DNA of 64,000 nucleotides from Lingula anatina (lineage: Eukaryota > Brachiopoda > Lingulata > Lingulida > Lingulidae), in the NCBI RefSeq assembly GCF_001039355.2, contig NW_019775935.1:306681-370680 (forward strand), given 5' to 3'. The position numbers were made by a program, and so were the translations under genes. The first letter of the stretch is position 1. Each line of letters opens with the position of its first letter. Below are positions 61,901 through 64,000 of the stretch, in pieces. Under the pieces are notes generated by a model. The model had not been told where the DNA came from and ran no database searches. It saw only the letters and a program-made list of their open reading frames with translations.

Positions 61901-63871
61901 AAGGAGGATGTTCCTAAAATTCTGCACAGTAGAGTAAGCAATTAAGTTCAGAGCAATTAACTGTGCTGATTACTGTCAGAGGGACTTAATTGGCAAGGCC
62001 CAGGATCAAGTGGCAGTGCCCAAGTAGTTTTATTACTGAATAAAATTATTTGCTGGGTTTTTATTATTGCATGTGCTTGTTGGCAAAAACTTGGGTATTG
62101 ATACATTAATATGATAAAATAAACTTGGCATTAAGCTGGTTAAGTTGATAGCAATTTAGTTAGACTTCCCAGGGAGGTAGACCGATCCAGATGGATCGAT
62201 CTCAGCATGCATGGGAACCCAGTCGTACATGATTATTGTGAGAAATATTGTACTTACTTGGATGATGGTTCAAATATTTTTCAAAAACCTGATATAATTA
62301 TTATTTTGTTCTTGAACATACATTACATATATTTTTAATATGTATGACCATTTGTCATATTGACCATATGAAACCTAAAATGAGTGTAGTGTCCTTTGTT
62401 GCAGGATATTAAGGAATTGATCAACAAAGCTGTTCCTGAAAATATCAGACTAGGTAGAGAACTTGATTTGGAAGAACCTAAAGGTAATCATTTGTCATTA
62501 TATATACCATAAATGATGTGTAAATATAGCATTTTCTTTTGAAAAATGCACTTTGCCAGTTAATTTTTAATTGTGCAATGTGCTCCTCTTTCCCATATAT
62601 ATCTCTCTTTTTCTCTCTTCTGATATCAGGTATTTTGTATTTTAACCTTTTTATTTTGAAGTTGAAGTTTTGTATGTCAAGATGATAAAAAACAGTTTGA
62701 AAAAGTTTTGCCAAAAAACGTGATCTAAAAAAAGAGGAAAAAGAAATAAGTAAGACTATTGAATGTTGGATAGGAGATTAGGCTACCAAAGTCAACAACT
62801 GCATGTCAGTGACCAAAACATATCAGTCTGACAATAGGATTTGTCTTTTTTTTTTCAAGCTTTGCTGCATGACTTCTCTTGAATGGACAAGCACTCTGAA
62901 GTCATTGTATTAAGATGATCTATTGCTGAAAAAAGAATGTATTGCATTACACCTCAGCTATAGCATAACTGCTCTGATGTTGAATTGTATTAACCAATGT
63001 ATAACTTCTGATCACAATGCCATTGCTTAGAACACACTAGCATGTGCATGTATGCATACGCACATATATGCATATACACACACATATGCTTGGACACATA
63101 CAAATTTCCAGTAGATCAATTTTAAAGGTTCTTGACACCTTTTCATGAATATTTGTTTACCCTAATCCTAGTAGTTTTTTACAATGATTTACAAAAGACC
63201 CCATTCATGTTTTTATATTTTTGAATTAAAAAAGAGAAAAGAAAAAAGTTTTAATTTCATGCAGAGACCAGGATAACATTTTCAAAAATAAATCTATCAT
63301 TCAATTTATATTTATTTCTATCTGTTTTAAATCACATGATATAGCAAAAATGTAAACAAAATTAAGTAAAAGCAAACACAGTGAATAATACTTGTGTTAT
63401 TAGCGTGTTTAAGTAATGCTATGGTTTGTAATATGATATATCTTAATATAGCCAGTATATAAAAGTATACAATAATAGCTGCATGTTCCCTGATGCCCTC
63501 AAAGACAATTTATAAGTAAAGGTCAAGCTTACAGGTAGTACCATAGTTTTCTTTGCCGTTATGTGAGTACAAAGTCATTTGGTGTTAACCACCAGTTAAC
63601 ATATTCTGACAATTAACTCTTAAACTCCGTTTAGTAATGAATTTCTTATTTACAGAATTTTCACATATTTGCAATTGTCGAAAATAATTTTGATATTTGA
63701 TGTGTTTTCCCATTCAGTATTTGTTATTTTTTTAGGAGAACATGAAGTACTTGATCACCTTAAAGGAATTGCCAAAAATAATAAGCTATGGAGGTCATAC
63801 ATTGGGATGGGTTACTATGGATGTGATGTACCCCCAACAATAATGAGAAATATATTTGAAAATCCTGGATG
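58919..63871 (+). CDS. GLDC: Glycine decarboxylase (P-protein), 5' part, runs off the window
   Basis: GLDC is the PLP-dependent decarboxylase of the mitochondrial glycine cleavage system. Three exons are present: 58919-59140, 62405-62483 and 63736-63871, joining in frame (phases 0, then 1) and ending in a split Trp codon at the donor GTAAGA, so later exons lie outside. The first about 50 residues are Arg/Ser/Leu-rich with few acids ([20 protein letters not shown]), as for a mitochondrial presequence. The mature family start follows: [20 protein letters not shown], then [11 protein letters not shown] and [20 protein letters not shown]. The PLP lysine region is not in this window. It is divergent from HDAC3. 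Intron 1 is 3.3 kb and carries a decayed Tc1-like transposase, a tandem repeat and a MITE fragment. Confidence 0.96.
60480..60965 (+). pseudogene. Decayed Tc1/mariner-type transposase fragment
   Basis: Across shifted frames the plus strand reads [20 protein letters not shown] (about 60603-60660), [20 protein letters not shown] (about 60718-60777) and a stop, then [10 protein letters not shown], then a stretch like YAGAVGDNF. These are in the order of the middle of Tc1-like DDE transposases. Stops and frameshifts show it is inactive. I did not identify flanking inverted termini. Confidence 0.65.
61373..61700. repeat. Tandem repeat of about 125-bp units, 2.5 copies
   Basis: The block GACAGGTCTTTTCTATGATC through ATTGCAGGATGTCAAGA and CATCATGTAGTTACCCTTGA, then GAGTCCAGGT, occurs twice in full and once in part. 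Copies 1 and 2 are about 90% alike by eye. It lies in GLDC intron 1. Confidence 0.85.
62130..62216. mobile_element. GATCGATC-type MITE, right-half fragment
   Basis: AAGCTGGTTAAGTTGATAGC, then CAATTTAGTTAGACTTCCCA, GATCGATCTCAGCATGCATG and GGGAACCCAGTC match the right half and terminus of the 19041-19266 family. The left half is missing. It lies in GLDC intron 1. Confidence 0.55.
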
Positions 63872-63964
63872 GTAAGAGTATTTAAAATAAAACCAAAATT
63901 GAAGTTACTGTAGTTATTCTGACCTATATTGGCTCTACAGGCAGAATGCTTGTCTCCAGTGCAG

Positions 63965-63966
<2 letters not shown>

Positions 63967-64000
<34 letters not shown>
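63967..64000. repeat. Poly-T run at the right window edge
   Basis: At least 34 consecutive T extend to the window end in GLDC intron 3. This could be a genuine homopolymer or retroelement tail, or an assembly-edge artefact. Confidence 0.8.

Overview
The window is nuclear DNA from an animal: AT-rich, with multi-exon genes, GT-AG introns, microsatellites and many short non-autonomous DNA transposons. The genes are recognisable bilaterian orthologues and the repeats do not look mammalian. I infer a marine-type invertebrate, either a non-vertebrate deuterostome or a lophotrochozoan, but the sequence does not settle the phylum.

Layout: (1) 194-4362, minus strand, CLCC1 (ER chloride channel CLIC-like 1), complete in six coding exons. 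It appears to share a CpG-containing ETS/NRF1-type promoter near 4.93-4.98 kb with a very small divergent ORF (4987-6254, plus) that I do not recognise. (2) 8318-34161, plus strand, CSPP1 (centrosome and spindle pole-associated protein 1), which I could assemble as 42 in-frame coding exons (about 1472 aa). It has a 12-nt microexon, several phase-symmetric cassette exons and a 28-bp minisatellite directly after the stop codon. (3) 40131-42667, minus strand, a two-coding-exon gene for a 671-aa disordered, probably nuclear protein that I cannot name; it carries two CtBP-type PxDL motifs. Its upstream non-coding exon may lie near 48.7 kb. (4) 52112-58101, minus strand, a complete 14-exon HDAC3 (433 aa). 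(5) 58919 onward, plus strand, the first three exons of GLDC (mitochondrial glycine decarboxylase, P-protein), which runs off the right edge. HDAC3 and GLDC are divergent across an 0.8-kb intergenic region with paired CCAAT boxes.

The introns and spacers hold a rich set of mobile DNA. There is a TTA-flanked 'GATCGATC' MITE family in several copies, a 168-bp CAGGGGCGGAT family with 5-bp target duplications, a 209-bp hAT-type element with a perfect 8-bp duplication, a 258-bp palindromic element with TAA duplications inside HDAC3, a 448-bp element that seems to have captured a LINE fragment, a LINE 3' end and a decayed Tc1-like transposase. The genes are unrelated housekeeping or ciliary functions (ER ion homeostasis, centrosome/cilium, chromatin deacetylation, glycine cleavage); I see no operon-like functional link. 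I found no convincing new multi-gene system. The most unusual signals are the expanded run of homologous cassette exons and the repeated module in CSPP1, the unnamed nuclear gene, and the transposon families. All exon joins are read by eye from splice signals, reading phase and remembered family similarity; no alignment or transcript data were available.
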